The notes: a model not told the origin generated them from the sequence alone. A stretch of 64,000 nucleotides of DNA from Galeopsis tetrahit (GCA_963675135.1 OY776131.1:33379381-33443380), one strand, 5' to 3'; shown: positions 22,590 to 35,128, counted from the first letter of the stretch. Program-made: numbers and translations.

Positions 22590-23560
22590 AATATAAGACC
22601 CATCAATGTTTATATTTCGATTTAGTTAAAAGAGTAATTATAAATATAGATCAATTTTATCGAACATTTATGTTGATGCCTAATATTTTAATTTTCTTAT
22701 ATTATATTATATATTTTTAGGATGGATAACAATATAACACCATGATTATTTAATAATACTATGATTATATTAATTTGTTTTGTAAAGATAAAATCATGTT
22801 ATTTGCATATATGTTCCATATATCTAAATGTGCATTTTCTCTTTAGCATATCACCAAGCCTATATTCTTTTAATCAATAAATAATAAATTAATTAGTTTA
22901 ATAGAATAATATTATAAGTAGATTTTATCTAAAAACTCTTTTTATATATATAAATTATAAACAAATATAAATTCTGTGGGACAATTTTGTTGTTGCATAA
23001 CATTTAGTTTTCTTATACTCCATTATATATATATATATATATTTTTAGGTGATAACACCATTATTATGTAATAATATTATGATTATATTAATTATAAATA
23101 AAGATAAAATTCGTGAATTTTGCATATATGCAACACATATTAAAACGTGTAAATCTTTTTAGTTATTTTATTTTATTGATTCTTGTGCTTAAACCGTTTT
23201 TTTTTTAATAACATAAAGTCATTTTAATTTAAAATTAATGCTTATGGGTAGTTATTCCTAATTTAATGGAGAAGTTACAATTAACATTATTATGACAATC
23301 ATTTATTCCTAATTTAATGGAGAAGTTATTCCTAATTTAATAAGACTCATGGTATGTTTATATATCAATTTACTTAAAAGTTTAATATTATAAGTAGATT
23401 TTATCTAAAAACTCTTTATATATATATATAAATTATAAACAAATGTAAATTATGTCGAACAATTTTGTTGATGCAGCATATTTTATTTTTTTATATCAAA
23501 TTATATTAGATATTTTTAGGGTATAACACCATGATTAAATATACACTCGTGGATTTTGCA
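22590..23560. repeat. Degenerate long tandem repeat, three copies
   Basis: Three diverged copies (about 22620-22760, 22915-23095, 23385-23545) share the order GTAGATTTTATCTAAAAACT, TATATAAATTATAAACAAAT, ACAATTTTGTTG and TTTTTAGG..ATAACACCAT, spaced about 300-470 bp apart. No coding capacity. Extremely AT-rich. Confidence 0.6.
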
Positions 23561-23925
23561 TAATCAAATTTAAAAATGTGCAGAAAACCCCAAATTTCTA
23601 CCTTCCAAAATTTATGTAATTTAGCTTCTCCAATACTCCAGCTCATTTTTAGAAAAGTTTTGAATTTTGAGAGTGTAGTTATTAGCGTGATTTCAGATGA
23701 TTTGTAATTTTATGAAATATTAATTTGAATAATATAAATTATATTAATTGAATATGGAATTTTTGGATGTAATTAATTATAAAGAAAGGGTAGAATTGTA
23801 CATCTATCCACCAATTTGTTCTTTTTTCTAACTTTCAACATGTTTGTTTTTATTTGTAGTTTCTATAGATGAAATGACTCTTATAACAAATGCCCCTATT
23901 AATTCGATCAAACGTAACTTATAAA

Positions 23926-26230
23926 TCTTATATAATAAAAGGAGGATGAGACTCTAATGCTAATTTCGACACGTGTGCATTTGAGACCCCTCCTCCTTCT
24001 GCCATGTGTCTGCCATGTCATAGATTTTTATTGCTGATGTGGTGGTTCTTTGTCTTCTAAAAATAAACAACCGTTCATATTCTCCCTCCGTAAAGGAAAA
24101 AAAATGTTTTTTCTCTACAACTATTCAATCTCTACAAGAAAAACCCACGATGTTATGCATACCCCTCCTGCAGATTGAAGTTTCTGCTGATTGATGGCCT
24201 TTATGTTGTGACACTGCCGCTGGGCCGCCATGATAAACTTCAGAACAGAGGTATTGAATATTTTATTTGGGTATTTTAGCAGGACTTGAATGACATGAAT
24301 ATTGAAATTATGACTATGAGGACTACTCTTTACAAAGGCAAACCTTGAGAATTTCTACTGATTTTGTCAAGTTAGTGACCATTCTGCATTGTTTGAGAAT
24401 CATTTTCTTTTGCTACTTTTTTCTCTGTTTTGTATCCAATTATAACTTAAGAATCTACATATAGAGACTTGGCTGCAGAGATTATGTCTGATCTCCTGGA
24501 ATTCACTTTGATGTACACGAGGACGTTGGAACCACCGTTGATGCAACAATTGAGAAAGATGAGGTAAGGCCCCCCATCCTACTTATGGTTAGTGAATTGA
24601 TCATTTTGAACTGTTTTTAGTCTGCACGTGGTATCTGGAAAGAATCAGAACATGCAAGAGCAAGGATCAAACAAAAGCAGATAGTGAAAGAACAGGGATG
24701 CAACAATATTGATATAAATGCTGCAAGGCATCAATTTAATTGGGTTTAATAATGTCTGTAACCGTATTTGTTTTAAGAAATTGTGATTTTGTAAATGTTG
24801 TTTTTTGTTTATTAGCTAATAAAAGAAGCTTTGGAGATCTCGATGATGATGAAGACAATATTTTTGGGACAAAGAAGGTCTCTTTTACTTACTGCTTTGG
24901 TAGTTTGAGTATTATTTTTTTAACGGGGGTAGTTTGAGTATTAATTTTGCTGCAAATTTGCATATTTATTACACTATGTTGTCGCATTGTGTAGCTTTAT
25001 GTGTAGGATTTATGGTTTTAGTCCCGAATATCACTCTCTCTTGCTAATTAGCATAAAAATATAGTATAATTTTGTGTAAACAGATGCCAGAGCCAAAGGC
25101 CGAACAAGAAAAAACTGATTCAACAATAAAACAAGATAAGTATAATGGTAAGCTGGGTAAGTTTCACATATTACTCGATGCACAAATAGTGTGCCTATTC
25201 TCTCAATCAATCTAGAAAAGGATCAATTAGTTCAACAATGTTTAATGAGGTAAGTTAAGAATCAAAGCAATCTTTTATATATATATATACTCCCTCCGTT
25301 CCAGTGAAAGCTACACAACTTTCTTTTTTCGTCCGTTCCAGTGGAAGCTACCCATTCCTTTTTTGGTAACTATTTCCTCTCACATTTCATTATATTTTTC
25401 TCTCTCTCTCAATCACATCACATCTACTTATTATATTAGTATTTTTTAACCTCCGTGCCCGGAGCTCATGGAGAGCTTTCTCCGGGACGGAGGGAGTATA
25501 TATATTCTTAACTTCGTAATTTTCTTTACTTTGAGTTTACTCGCCATTTGGAACTTGTATTTTAACGCCATGTTCAACAAACACTCAATATTAGCACTCA
25601 AAGGCCTTACAAGTAATGTTTAGAGCGAAGTTAGCTTCTTCAGGTTTGTTTACTATTCTTGGAGGACTAATCACCAGCCCCCTCATATTCTTAATGATGT
25701 CGACAATATTAGAACTACCACTTTTAATAACAAGTCTTCTCACGTATAACAAAAGCATTGAGCATCGAACAATCAATCTATTCTATGTGGTCTTATCTTA
25801 TGTTTCTTTGTTTCATGTTGTAAATTCGTAATATTGACTTTAATATTTTATATCCAGTTCATTGGAAATTATAAAGAAACAAACGGCGACAAAACAGGAT
25901 GGGGTGCAGGTAGTGTGACAGTTCATTTTAAAGAATTTATTTGCTTGATTTTCTTATGTCTAAGCTTTAATGGAGTATTTTAGATACTTTTACCTTTCTT
26001 TTTGTGAAGTTTATTTAATCTGAAAGAAAGGAATGCATCTGACACGAAAAATAAATCTCTTGGGTGCTTAATTTAATCAGTAAAATTAATGTCGTAAAAT
26101 AGATTTTCTTAGTTGGGTATGTTTTGTGATCATTATTTCAGGTATATTACGCGATCAACACAAACGACTTGAAAAACCTTCATTTGTCGAAGATTTTGAG
26201 ATGGATTAAGGCAAAAACGCAAACTCCATG
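23926..26230 (+). mobile_element. Possible Helitron-like 5' end followed by unrecognised exon-like fragments
   Basis: The motif A|TCTTATATAATAAAAGGAGG at 23925-23945 resembles the 5' terminus of plant Helitrons (TC start, A/T insertion context). After it come short coding-like stretches separated by plausible splice signals: about 24480-24570 (frame with HFDVHEDVGTTVDATIEKDE), 24620-24750, 24813-24876 (NKRSFGDLDDDEDNIFGTKK), 25084-25160 (MPEPKAEQEKTDSTIKQDKY) and 25857-26225. I do not recognise the parent gene. No hairpin-CTRR 3' end was located, so the Helitron call is weak; the fragments could also be a decayed host gene. A Stowaway MITE interrupts it at 25290. Confidence 0.3.
25290..25496. 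mobile_element. Stowaway-type MITE
   Basis: The ends CTCCCTCCGTTCCAGTGAAA and CTCCGGGACGGAGGGAG are inverted with TA on both sides (25288-25289 and 25497-25498). The element is 207 bp. Its right half also holds a GGAGCTCATGGAGAGC motif. Confidence 0.8.
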
Positions 26231-26749
26231 AACAAAAAAGACATCATGACCTTTAGCTCCACAACAAGTGTAAAAAAACTTTTCAAATACAAGATTTTAT
26301 GTAATGTTCTTTCATTCCCATATTCTATTATGGTTCAATTCAACTTAAATATATGCAATTTAATATTTGTGTATTTCATATATCTCACTTTGTCTTACTG
26401 ATCTTGAATAAATTTTGAAATAAATCAAGGATTTATTTCAAAATTTTGTTTGTTATTATTCTATTCATGTGAAAAATGAATTTTAGACTAACTAACTAAT
26501 CAAATCTAATTTTCTCTTTTCTGCAGTTTCTTTAATTTTCTCTCTCCTCTAACTTCTCTTTTTTATTTTTATGAAACTACTAATTTTTTTTTATTAATTT
26601 TACAAATTTTATTATTTAAAACTTGCACTTTTATTACTATTAATGATACGAAACGGGTACTAGGTGCTAAAATTAAATTAAATTTAAAAAATTGTGTTTT
26701 GAACCTGTGACACCGTGTACTTACACAGCCCTACCCCACCCCAATGCGG

Positions 26750-27005
26750 TAGTATACTTGACACACTTGAATACACATTTGAATGACAAATCTACCCTGG
26801 ATAGGTGCAGTAGTTTACTTGACACACTTGCATGACAAATCTACTCCTGGATAGGTGCACTTAACACACTTGAATGACAAATCTACCCCTGGATAGGTGC
26901 ACTTGACACACTTGAATGACAAATCTACCCTTGGATAGGTGCAGTAGCGTACTTGACACACCTGGATAGGTGCAGTAGTATACTTGACACACTTTGAATG
27001 ACAAA
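26750..27005. repeat. Minisatellite CTTGACACACTTGAATGACA
   Basis: About five to six irregular units each contain TTGACACACTTGAATGACAA, ATCTACCCCTGGATAGGTGC and an optional AGTAGTATAC. Unit length varies from about 40 to 60 bp because that optional segment is present or absent. Confidence 0.8.
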
Positions 27006-27732
27006 TACAAACGCATCATACCTTTATATCTCCTTTTATGATATTTGTTCCTAAGGGGTGTGATCAAACCCATCACATTTGAACAACACTGCATATTTCA
27101 CATTTGAACAACACTGCATATCTCGGTGGTAGTCGATCTTCTTGATGCAAACTCGGATGTATGAAATTTGTACTCAACGAATCCTGAATTTGAATTGAGT
27201 CAATATTATATTGAGATTTACTCAATGTGACATTGATTCAAGGTGTTTACCTACTTGAATTTAGTTATGTGTACATGTAAGTGTGTTCTAGATGCATGCA
27301 AATTTAGTTATGTGATTAAGTCAATATTATCTTGAGATTTACTTAATGTGACATTGATCATTCACTTGAATTGAATTTAGTTATGTGTACGTCTATGTGT
27401 GTTCTAGATGCATGCAAGTTAATGGAATTTAGTTATGTGTACGTCTATGTGTGTTCTAGATGCATGCAAGTTAATTGATATATTATAATAAAGGCTTGAG
27501 ATGAGTTACCGAGATTGAAAGAAATTCATAAATTATTGTCATTAGTCCATGGTTGTATAAAATATATTTCCATATAAAAGATATGGAATATATAACATAA
27601 TATTATTATAATATCTATATTTATTATATAAACATATTTTCAAGAATGGACAAAAATCGACAAATAAGGATTAGTTACGGCCATATTTTCAAGAATAGAA
27701 AAAAATTGACATATTATTAGATAGGGATTAGG
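27006..27732. other. Spacer with short local duplications
   Basis: No gene is seen. The phrases TTAGTTATGTGTACGTCTAT and GTGTTCTAGATGCATGCAAG recur two to three times between 27260 and 27475, a small local tandem duplication. Confidence 0.6.
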
Positions 27733-27741
27733 TTTAATTTC

Positions 27742-28925
27742 GGAAAAATATCAATTTTGGTCACCCAGTTTTACCTCTTTTTATATTTGGTCATTCACAT
27801 ACATTTAGTCACTATCAAAATTGGTCACCCAGTTATTATATTCTATCAAAATTGATTACTCTGTTAGTCAATCTGTCATTGACTAACGGAGAAAGAGTTT
27901 TGAGCCGTGAAATTTCTCAAAACCAGTTAAAAAATTATCATGCATCTTCTAGAACTAATGAAACAAACGCAAAAGCAAGAATGAAACATGTGAAAAAATT
28001 ACCAATATTTACATTATATTTATAACAGGTCAGAAGGAGTTCTGATGCATCTTCTACAACGTGATTCAATCCATCATACTTTTTATTTTATAGATAATGA
28101 GAATTCTTTCTCATGCAATTGTTGGGTAGTCAGAAAATTACAGTAAGTTTTTAATAATTATTTAACTCAATTATGAATTTATTTTTGTTGGTTTACCTTT
28201 TATTTTACAGAAAATGAGAAACTCAAGAGATAGAATGCAATTTTGTACTCTGTTTTTTTTTTTAAACAATTGTACTCTGTTTTCCAATTCTTGGTTTCAT
28301 ATTCAATTTATATAATAATTGGAGATATAAACTTATTTCAATTCATCATAATTTGTGGTGAAGATTAATTGTAAAGAATTTTCTAAAATTATTCATTCAA
28401 GAAAATTTCATAAATTTATTTTTCATTCTAAATATTTTTCTATTATTAAGATCATTATTGCAGATTTCTTGAAATGTTAATCAAACAATTTTGGACATTT
28501 GAAATTAATTGAAATAAATTTCTATATCCTGAGTTTCTCATTTTCTAATTATCTATAAAATAAAAATAAAAAGTAAACCAACGAATCACGTTCTACAAGA
28601 TGCATCAGAATTCCTTCTGATCTATTATATCATGTTCTACGCATCAGAATTCTGACATATTATAAATATAATTTAAATATTGGTAATGTTTCATTCTTGT
28701 TCTGCGTTTGTTTCATTAGTTTCTGGAAGATCCATGAAATTTTTTAACCTTTGAGAAATTTCACGGCTCAAAACTCTTTCTCCGTTAGTCAATGACAGAT
28801 TGACTAACAGAGTAATCAATTTTGATAGAATATAATAAGTGGATGACCAATTTTGATAGTGACTTAATGTGGGTGACCAAATATGAAAAGAGGTAAAACT
28901 GAGTGACCAAAATTGATATTTTCTC
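27742..28925. mobile_element. Mutator-like foldback MITE with long terminal inverted repeats
   Basis: Terminal inverted repeats of about 250 bp or more (ATATCAATTTTGGTCACCCA..TTTTACCTCTTTT..GACTAACGGAGAAAGAGTTT on the left, its inverse on the right) enclose a short AT-rich core. Further inverted matches reach inward past TCAGAAGGAGTTCTGATGCA. A 9-bp duplication TTTAATTTC lies at 27733-27741 and 28926-28934. A 9-bp duplication with long TIRs starting with G points to the Mutator superfamily. No transposase is encoded. Confidence 0.8.
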
Positions 28926-28935
28926 TTTAATTTCG

Positions 28936-29740
28936 TTTAAAATATATTTTTCACAAATTTAGTAAAATTAAATAAAATTAATTTCTATAATTTGTATCTC
29001 AACCTCATTTCATTGATTTTCAATTTTTATTTCAAGTTAATTTGTATTTATACCTTTTTTTTCTAAGTGGATGATAGAATTATTTTTTAATCTAAAACTT
29101 TTAAAAAAATACTATACAAATTTCTTTATAAGTCTTAACAGTAATTTTATAAAGATTTAGAAACTTTTAAAAATGATTGAATGACTCTTTTTTTTAATCT
29201 AACGTTCATACAAAATTGATATGCATACGTTGATTAGAGAATCAATTCTTAGAATATTTTCATTAGTTTATACTTTTTTTCTAAATTGATGATAGAATTA
29301 TCATTTAATCTAAAACTTTTAAAAAAATACTATACAAATTAAAAAAATTATTAAATGACACCTCATTTTTTTAATCTATAAAATTGATATACATGTTGAT
29401 TAGAGAATCAATTCTTGAAATATTTTCATTAGAGAATCAATTGATATATATATATATGGAATTGAAAATATAATATAATATTATTATTATTATTATAATA
29501 TCTATATGTATCCTAAATATATCTACATAGTATTATTCTAACATTTATATTTATCCACATAGAAGATGATATATTAATTGATTTTTTTTTACTATTTATT
29601 AATTAAATAAAAGTGTAAATAAATTTATATAACTCAATTCATATATTCTCTCATTCTCAATTATCTATATATATAAGTAAGGTTTTGATTTATTTTTTTA
29701 TTTAATTTTATCATTTGACTAATTAGATACAATAGATATG
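28936..29740. repeat. AT-rich spacer with a diverged tandem duplication
   Basis: About 29040-29240 and 29265-29440 share GATGATAGAATTAT, TTTAATCTAAAACTTTTAAA and AAATACTATACAAATT in order, a diverged duplication of about 200 bp. No coding signal. Confidence 0.55.
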
Positions 29741-29749
29741 GTTAGATTC

Positions 29750-30043
29750 CGTATAATAAATTTCGTGTACCACCTTGTCTCGTTTTATATCGGAAAGAAA
29801 AAATTGACTGTTTAGAGATGGTGGTATATGTATCTAATTCGTATCTAAAACTCTCGAGACTGAAAGTCGCGTATCTAATCCGTATCTAAAACTTTCGAAA
29901 CTAAAAGTCGTATCTAATTTGTTTACAATGAGAGATGGTTTTATTTTCGGTTTCAAATCTCAATTTTTTAACAAATCCGTATCTATTAGAGACGGATTAG
30001 GTGTCCGTCTCAACGGTATCAAAATCAGGCTTTTTTTGTAGTG
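29750..30043. mobile_element. CACTA-type terminal fragment
   Basis: The right edge reads GGCTTTTTTTGTAGTG, the inverse of the CACTACAAAAAAAGCC start common in plant CACTA elements. Internal repeats CGTATCTAAAACTYTCG and GAGACGGATTAGGTGTCCGT have the look of subterminal repeats. No matching left end was found. The edge abuts the minisatellite at 30044 directly. Confidence 0.55.
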
Positions 30044-31132
30044 ACTTTTCAATAATAATAGTTACAATTTTTCAATAAGAAAGAACTACACTTTTCAATA
30101 ACAAAATTACACTTTTCAATAATAATGATTACCACTTTTCAATAATAATAGTTACCACTTTTCAATAACAAAATTACCACTTTATAAGAAAGAACTACAC
30201 TTTTCGGTGACAAAATTACAACTTTTCAATAAGAAATAATTACACTTTTCAATAATAATAGTAACCACTTTTCAATAATAAAATTACCACTTTTCAATAA
30301 CAATAGTTACCACTTTTCACTAACAAAATTACCATTTTTCAATAAGAAAGACTACACTTTTTAATAATAATAGTAACCACTTTTCAGTAATAAAATTACC
30401 ACTTTTCAATAAAAATAGTTACCACTTTTCAGTAACAAAATTACCACTTTTCAAAAATAAAAGTTACCACTTTTCAATAAAAAAAACAACACTATCCAAA
30501 TAATTAAAAACCCAACTCTTATCCAAATTTCATTCTAATTTTTTTAGTCACAACAAAATTAAATAACCAATTCTCCAAAAAAATATTACAGATATCATCT
30601 TCATCGATGGAGATCAGAGCGCCATGGCCGATGTATCGAATAATTTCGCAAAGAACGAAACAATTTTTTATACCTGGTTCTTGAATAGACAAAGAAGCGA
30701 GGGTTTTAAGGTACCAGGAGAAGAGAAAGAACAGAAAATTTGAGAAAACGATTCGTGTTGATGGATGCGCCGCGCGTAGAGGGGTCCACCATCGCCGCCA
30801 AGATTTTGAGCGGCGCACATAGGAGGCAACGATCTCCATGGACGATCGGGTGAGGAACCTTGAGTTGGAGCCGGTGGCCGGAACTGAGGAAGGCAAAACG
30901 GTGTGAAGACAAACATAATGAAAGGTGTGGATATTTTTTAGAGTTTACATATTCTCTCAAATAAAGAATAAAAAGCGGTTAAAAAAAAAAAGGAAAAAAA
31001 AAAAAAACACAAAAAAAAAGCGGTTAAAAAAAAGCAAATAAAAAAAAGCAATTAAAAAAAAGCAGAAAAACATGTTAAAAAAGTGAGTGCAACACATCAC
31101 TTTGGTGTGTAGGGTGCATATAAGACTTTCCC
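30044..31132 (-). repeat. Second copy of the GAAAAGTGGTRA minisatellite repeat, inverted
   Basis: From 30044 to about 30490 the unit ACTTTTCAATAATAATAGTT with ACCACTTTTCAATAACAAAA is the reverse complement of the 9480-9900 array. Its distal end, TTTGGTGTGTAGGGTGCATA then TAAGACTTTCCC at 31100-31130, matches the margin at 10140. A GC-rich patch at 30740-30905 gives short overlapping minus-strand frames without recognisable domains, and A-rich AAAAAAGCGGTT repeats occupy 30970-31080. Confidence 0.65.
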
Positions 31133-31160
31133 ATATTGCAATAATAATATCGAATCTAAT

Positions 31161-31610
31161 CAGGGATGGCAATGGGAAGGGTCCAAACCCGTACCCGCAT
31201 GGACCGGGTACGGACCCGGTTAAGCGGGTATGGGACAGGTCGTGTTTTTTACCAAATCCGCCCCGCCTACCCGTACCCGCTATATATAAAATATAGTAAT
31301 ATTTAATATTTATATTTATATAAACTTATATGTATATTAATTAATGTATATATGTTTGTAACAATATTTTTTATGCAGTTTTTTTTAAGTATAAAATGAA
31401 TATGAAATGTTATTTAAATAATTATATATTTAATCTGAATTATATAATATTAAGATTAATATATTGTATACATTAAAATTAATTAAAAAAATTAAACGGG
31501 ACGGGTAAAACCCGACGAATTTTTAAGCGGGACGGGGACGGGTTTGAAAATTTCCGACGGATCCTGAAATAGGGCATACCCATCCCAGATCCGTCTCAAT
31601 GCCATCCCTA
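31161..31610. mobile_element. hAT-type MITE
   Basis: The ends CAGGGATGGCAATGGG and CTCAATGCCATCCCTA are inverted, and the perfect 8-bp duplication AATCTAAT lies at 31153-31160 and 31611-31618. The interior near each end is rich in GGGTACCCG-like words, as in a common plant hAT MITE group. Non-coding, 450 bp. Confidence 0.85.
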
Positions 31611-31618
31611 AATCTAAT

Positions 31619-34600
31619 ATCGATAAAATATTGAGAGAGTATTAAAAAATAAATTTTCGTGAAAATTACCCAAAAGTTAGGATTTTAAAAAATCAAATGA
31701 AAGAGAAGTTGAATAAAACTAACTAGTAGTACTAATATAAACCGATGTAGGATAAGAAATTTTTGATGAGAAAGACAAGATTTTTATGTAACATTTTGTT
31801 GAGAATGCTAGAAGCATGGTGGGAACGAGTCAGATTTAGATAGACTTTATAAAAAAAAGTTTAATCTGTTACATAATTCTTAGACTCAAATTTAGTCTCA
31901 TGATCTCTCATAGACTTTTTCTCTTAAGGTTTGATCTGACCTTTTTAATCTGACCCCGCAAACCTTTTAATGACCTTTTTATAGTTCTATGAGTACATTT
32001 TAAAAAAATCTCTTACAATACTTTATTTTAATTTGTTAAATCATAAAATCGATTTTTTAAACCTCAAAATGAAGAAATAAAATAAATAACAAATTTATTA
32101 AATGTTCCAAAAAAAGGAATATTCAAATATTTTGTTCAACTATTACAAATGAAAATATCGAATTTATATATTACCAAACTTATTGAATTTAAATAAAATA
32201 ATGCAAAACCTCTCATTTATTAATTATCAATACAATTATGTATGTATCAACTTTCTTATTTAAATTGTGAAATTATTGTATTGTGCTCAATAAAGATATT
32301 TTAGCTGACGTGTATTGTTGTCAATTTATATTTTTAATACATTTGATTAATATACATAAATTTTATAAATTGAAATTGAAAATGAAAAACATCTCATCTA
32401 ATTGTTTCTTACATAATTAAATCTCGATAGATTTAATCTTTTGTAAATATATTATTCACTTATCAAAATGAAAAGAATTATAGTATGAAAGGGGTGTACT
32501 CAATTGAATTTTTTTTGGAGTTTTTTGGACTTTAAAAAGTAGGTGGATTTATAAAATTCATAGAGTGCAGACAGAGTTTGACTGACTTTTTTTTATTGAT
32601 TTATATGGATTTCATAGACTTGGCAGGATTGTGAATTTTTTTTTTTTTTTTTGTGGATTTACATAGATTTTCATAAACTCCGATATTGATGGAAGAGTTT
32701 TTTTTTTAATGTGAAGTGTTTTTTTAAAATTAATATTATATATATATAATATTGTACCAATAAAAAAAATATATACTATATAAAGTTTATATATTAATTC
32801 GGAGCGGGACGGATACCCGCGGGTTGAATATGAGACCCAGATCCGACCTGACCCAAAGCTCGCGGGGTGAGGTGGGTACCCGCGGGTCGGGTCAATATTG
32901 CCATCCCTACTTTTGATATTTCGTTTTCAGAGTTCTCTGAGAGAATCCGTTGAAATCTCTGTTTTTAGAAGATATTTTGAATAGTGAAATTTATTTATAT
33001 TTTTGAAGGAGAATCCAACAAAATCTGTCAGAGAATCCGTTGAAATCTCTGTTTTTTAGAAGATATTTTGAATAGTGAAATTTATTTATATTTTTTAAGG
33101 AGAACCAACAAAATTTATAGAATATTAAAATCCATAAACTGTTGAATACCTAAAAATTTTTAAAGACTCTTTAAAATGCGTATTAAATACATCATAATTT
33201 TTAAAAACTTTTGAAAATCCAAATTGAATACCCCAACTTTGAAAATTAAAAAAAATACTATAAAATCCACAACCAATACATCCCCCTTATCGTGATTGTG
33301 TAGAGTGTAGATATTTTCCACATAAATAAGATATATATTTTCACTTATATAAACCAATTATTCATCGTACATAAATAAGTGATGTTTTATAATTTTTTAC
33401 ACCGTTTTTCAATAAGTGTTAGTATTTTAGTCTTTTCTCTTGTATACAAATAAGATGTTTTATAATTTTTTACATTATATCATTCTTTTAACTTTAGAAA
33501 ATCTCCTAATTTTTAACTTTGGAAATAATTGAAAAAGATTAGTTAAAGAATTTGAAAAGATTAATTTCTTTAACTTTAGAAAATCTCCTAATTTCTAACT
33601 TTAAAAATAATTGAAAAAGATTGGTTAAAGAATTTGGAAAGATTCCTTTAATTTTAGAAAATCTCCTAATTTCTAACTTTGAAAATAATTGAAAAAAATT
33701 GTTTAAAGAATTTGGAAAGATTCTCCTAATTTCTAACTTTGGAAATAATTGAAAAAGGTTGGTTAAAGAATTTGGAAAGATTGAAGGAAATTAATGTGAT
33801 TAAAATCTTTGAAAAAACGGAGGGAGTATATATGTTTTTACTTATATAAATAATTTATTTATGGTAAATATGTTATTTACATTTTTTTTTAATTTTCGGA
33901 TATATACAAATGAAATAAAAACGAGGTATTTTGCTTTAATATAATTTATATATAGGAAACATAATTAAATTCAGTAAATAATTGACCAATAAGAAGAAAG
34001 TAGAATAAATTTCGCAATATGTACTTAAATAGAATTTATATATAAAAAATAGAATTAAATGATCACATATATAGCTTTAATTTCACAATCTATATTTCAA
34101 AATTTAAGGCATAAAGATAAATAAGGATATGTACTTAAACTTAAATATATTCGAATTTCACTTAATTAAGAAAATCGAATTTATTGTGAAAATGAAAATA
34201 ATTTTGGTTAGTCAATATTGAATTTAATGCAAATAATTTTGGTGAATTTAGATATTTAATTTCTTTTATAACTATATGTAAAATTTAGATATTTAATATC
34301 TCAATTTGAATGTTTATTGCTTAGTCAATACCAAATTCATATATTACACTATACCTAAATTTTTTTAAAATATTTAGGTTAAATATAATTGATATTTTTT
34401 AAATTAAAATAGATCTACTTATTGAAAGATAAAAGGCTAAAAGTACTAAAAAAATTAGGAAGTGCATACTTGAAAATAAGGACAAGCTCTTTGATGAAGG
34501 TTAGTATTTTAATTTTAATTTTTTTAAAGTATATTAATGTTTAAATAAATTTAAATAACTTGACAATAAAAAAAAAAGTCAATTAAAAATTAAATTTTAA

Positions 34601-35054
34601 AAATTTAAAATTTTAATATTTTTTATGCCGATTTTAACACTGCAGGAGAAAAAAACAACTTACATAGAATGTTTCTAAGTATGTAACTTATACTGATACA
34701 TTTTATTTTTTAATAGGATAACAAACTTTTTTTTTTTTTTTTCATCACAATAACACTTACAAATTTATACATATTTTAAAGATTTTATTAAATAATAAAT
34801 TAAAACATATTATAAATTAAAACCGCGGTCTTGGTCTTGCTTTAGCATCTTTTATGTTTGTTTCAATTATATCCTTCCTTAAATATTAAAATTCTCTTAA
34901 TTAAATACCTCATTTATTTTATTAATTAAAGTATACTTATCAATACTTACTATTTCTTAATTTCAATAAATTTCACAAAAAAAAACTTTCCTTAAATTAT
35001 ATTTACTATATATATGTAATATTTGGTTGTAATTAAATATGGAAAGAAATATAT
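31619..35054. other. AT-rich spacer with repeat remnants
   Basis: No gene is supported. It holds a truncated relative of the hAT MITE (about 32795-32908, ending ATTGCCATCCCTA, with no left end), a 90-bp tandem duplication at about 32939-33108 (AGAGAATCCGTTGAAATCTC unit), and about four diverged 60-70-bp units at about 33490-33790 (TCTCCTAATTTCTAACTTTG ... AAAGAATTTGGAAAGATT). That array ends in a Stowaway-like right terminus (CGGAGGGAGTA) at 33816-33828. Confidence 0.65.
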
Positions 35055-35106
35055 TTGATTTGTTACGACAAAAAAGGGATCCATTACAAATATTATATAG
35101 ATACGA

Positions 35107-35128
35107 GGCCCATAACCCTAAACCCTAA
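35107..35128 (+). promoter_or_regulatory. Site II motif plus telo-box upstream of the SKP1-like gene
   Basis: GGCCCA (site II, inverse TGGGCC) at 35107-35112 is followed by AAACCCTAA (telo-box) at 35120-35128 and further CCCT repeats. This pairing is known from promoters of plant genes expressed in dividing cells. It lies about 75-95 bp upstream of the ATG. The effect here is inferred. Confidence 0.55.

Noticed and set aside
26861..27094. 77-codon minus-strand frame with repeated VCQV
   Set aside because: Translation of the minisatellite at 26750-27005.
30519..30960. Three overlapping minus-strand frames of 82-125 codons in a GC-rich patch
   Set aside because: They overlap in different frames, show no domain, and lie in repeat DNA. 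Possibly a captured leader fragment but not supportable as genes.
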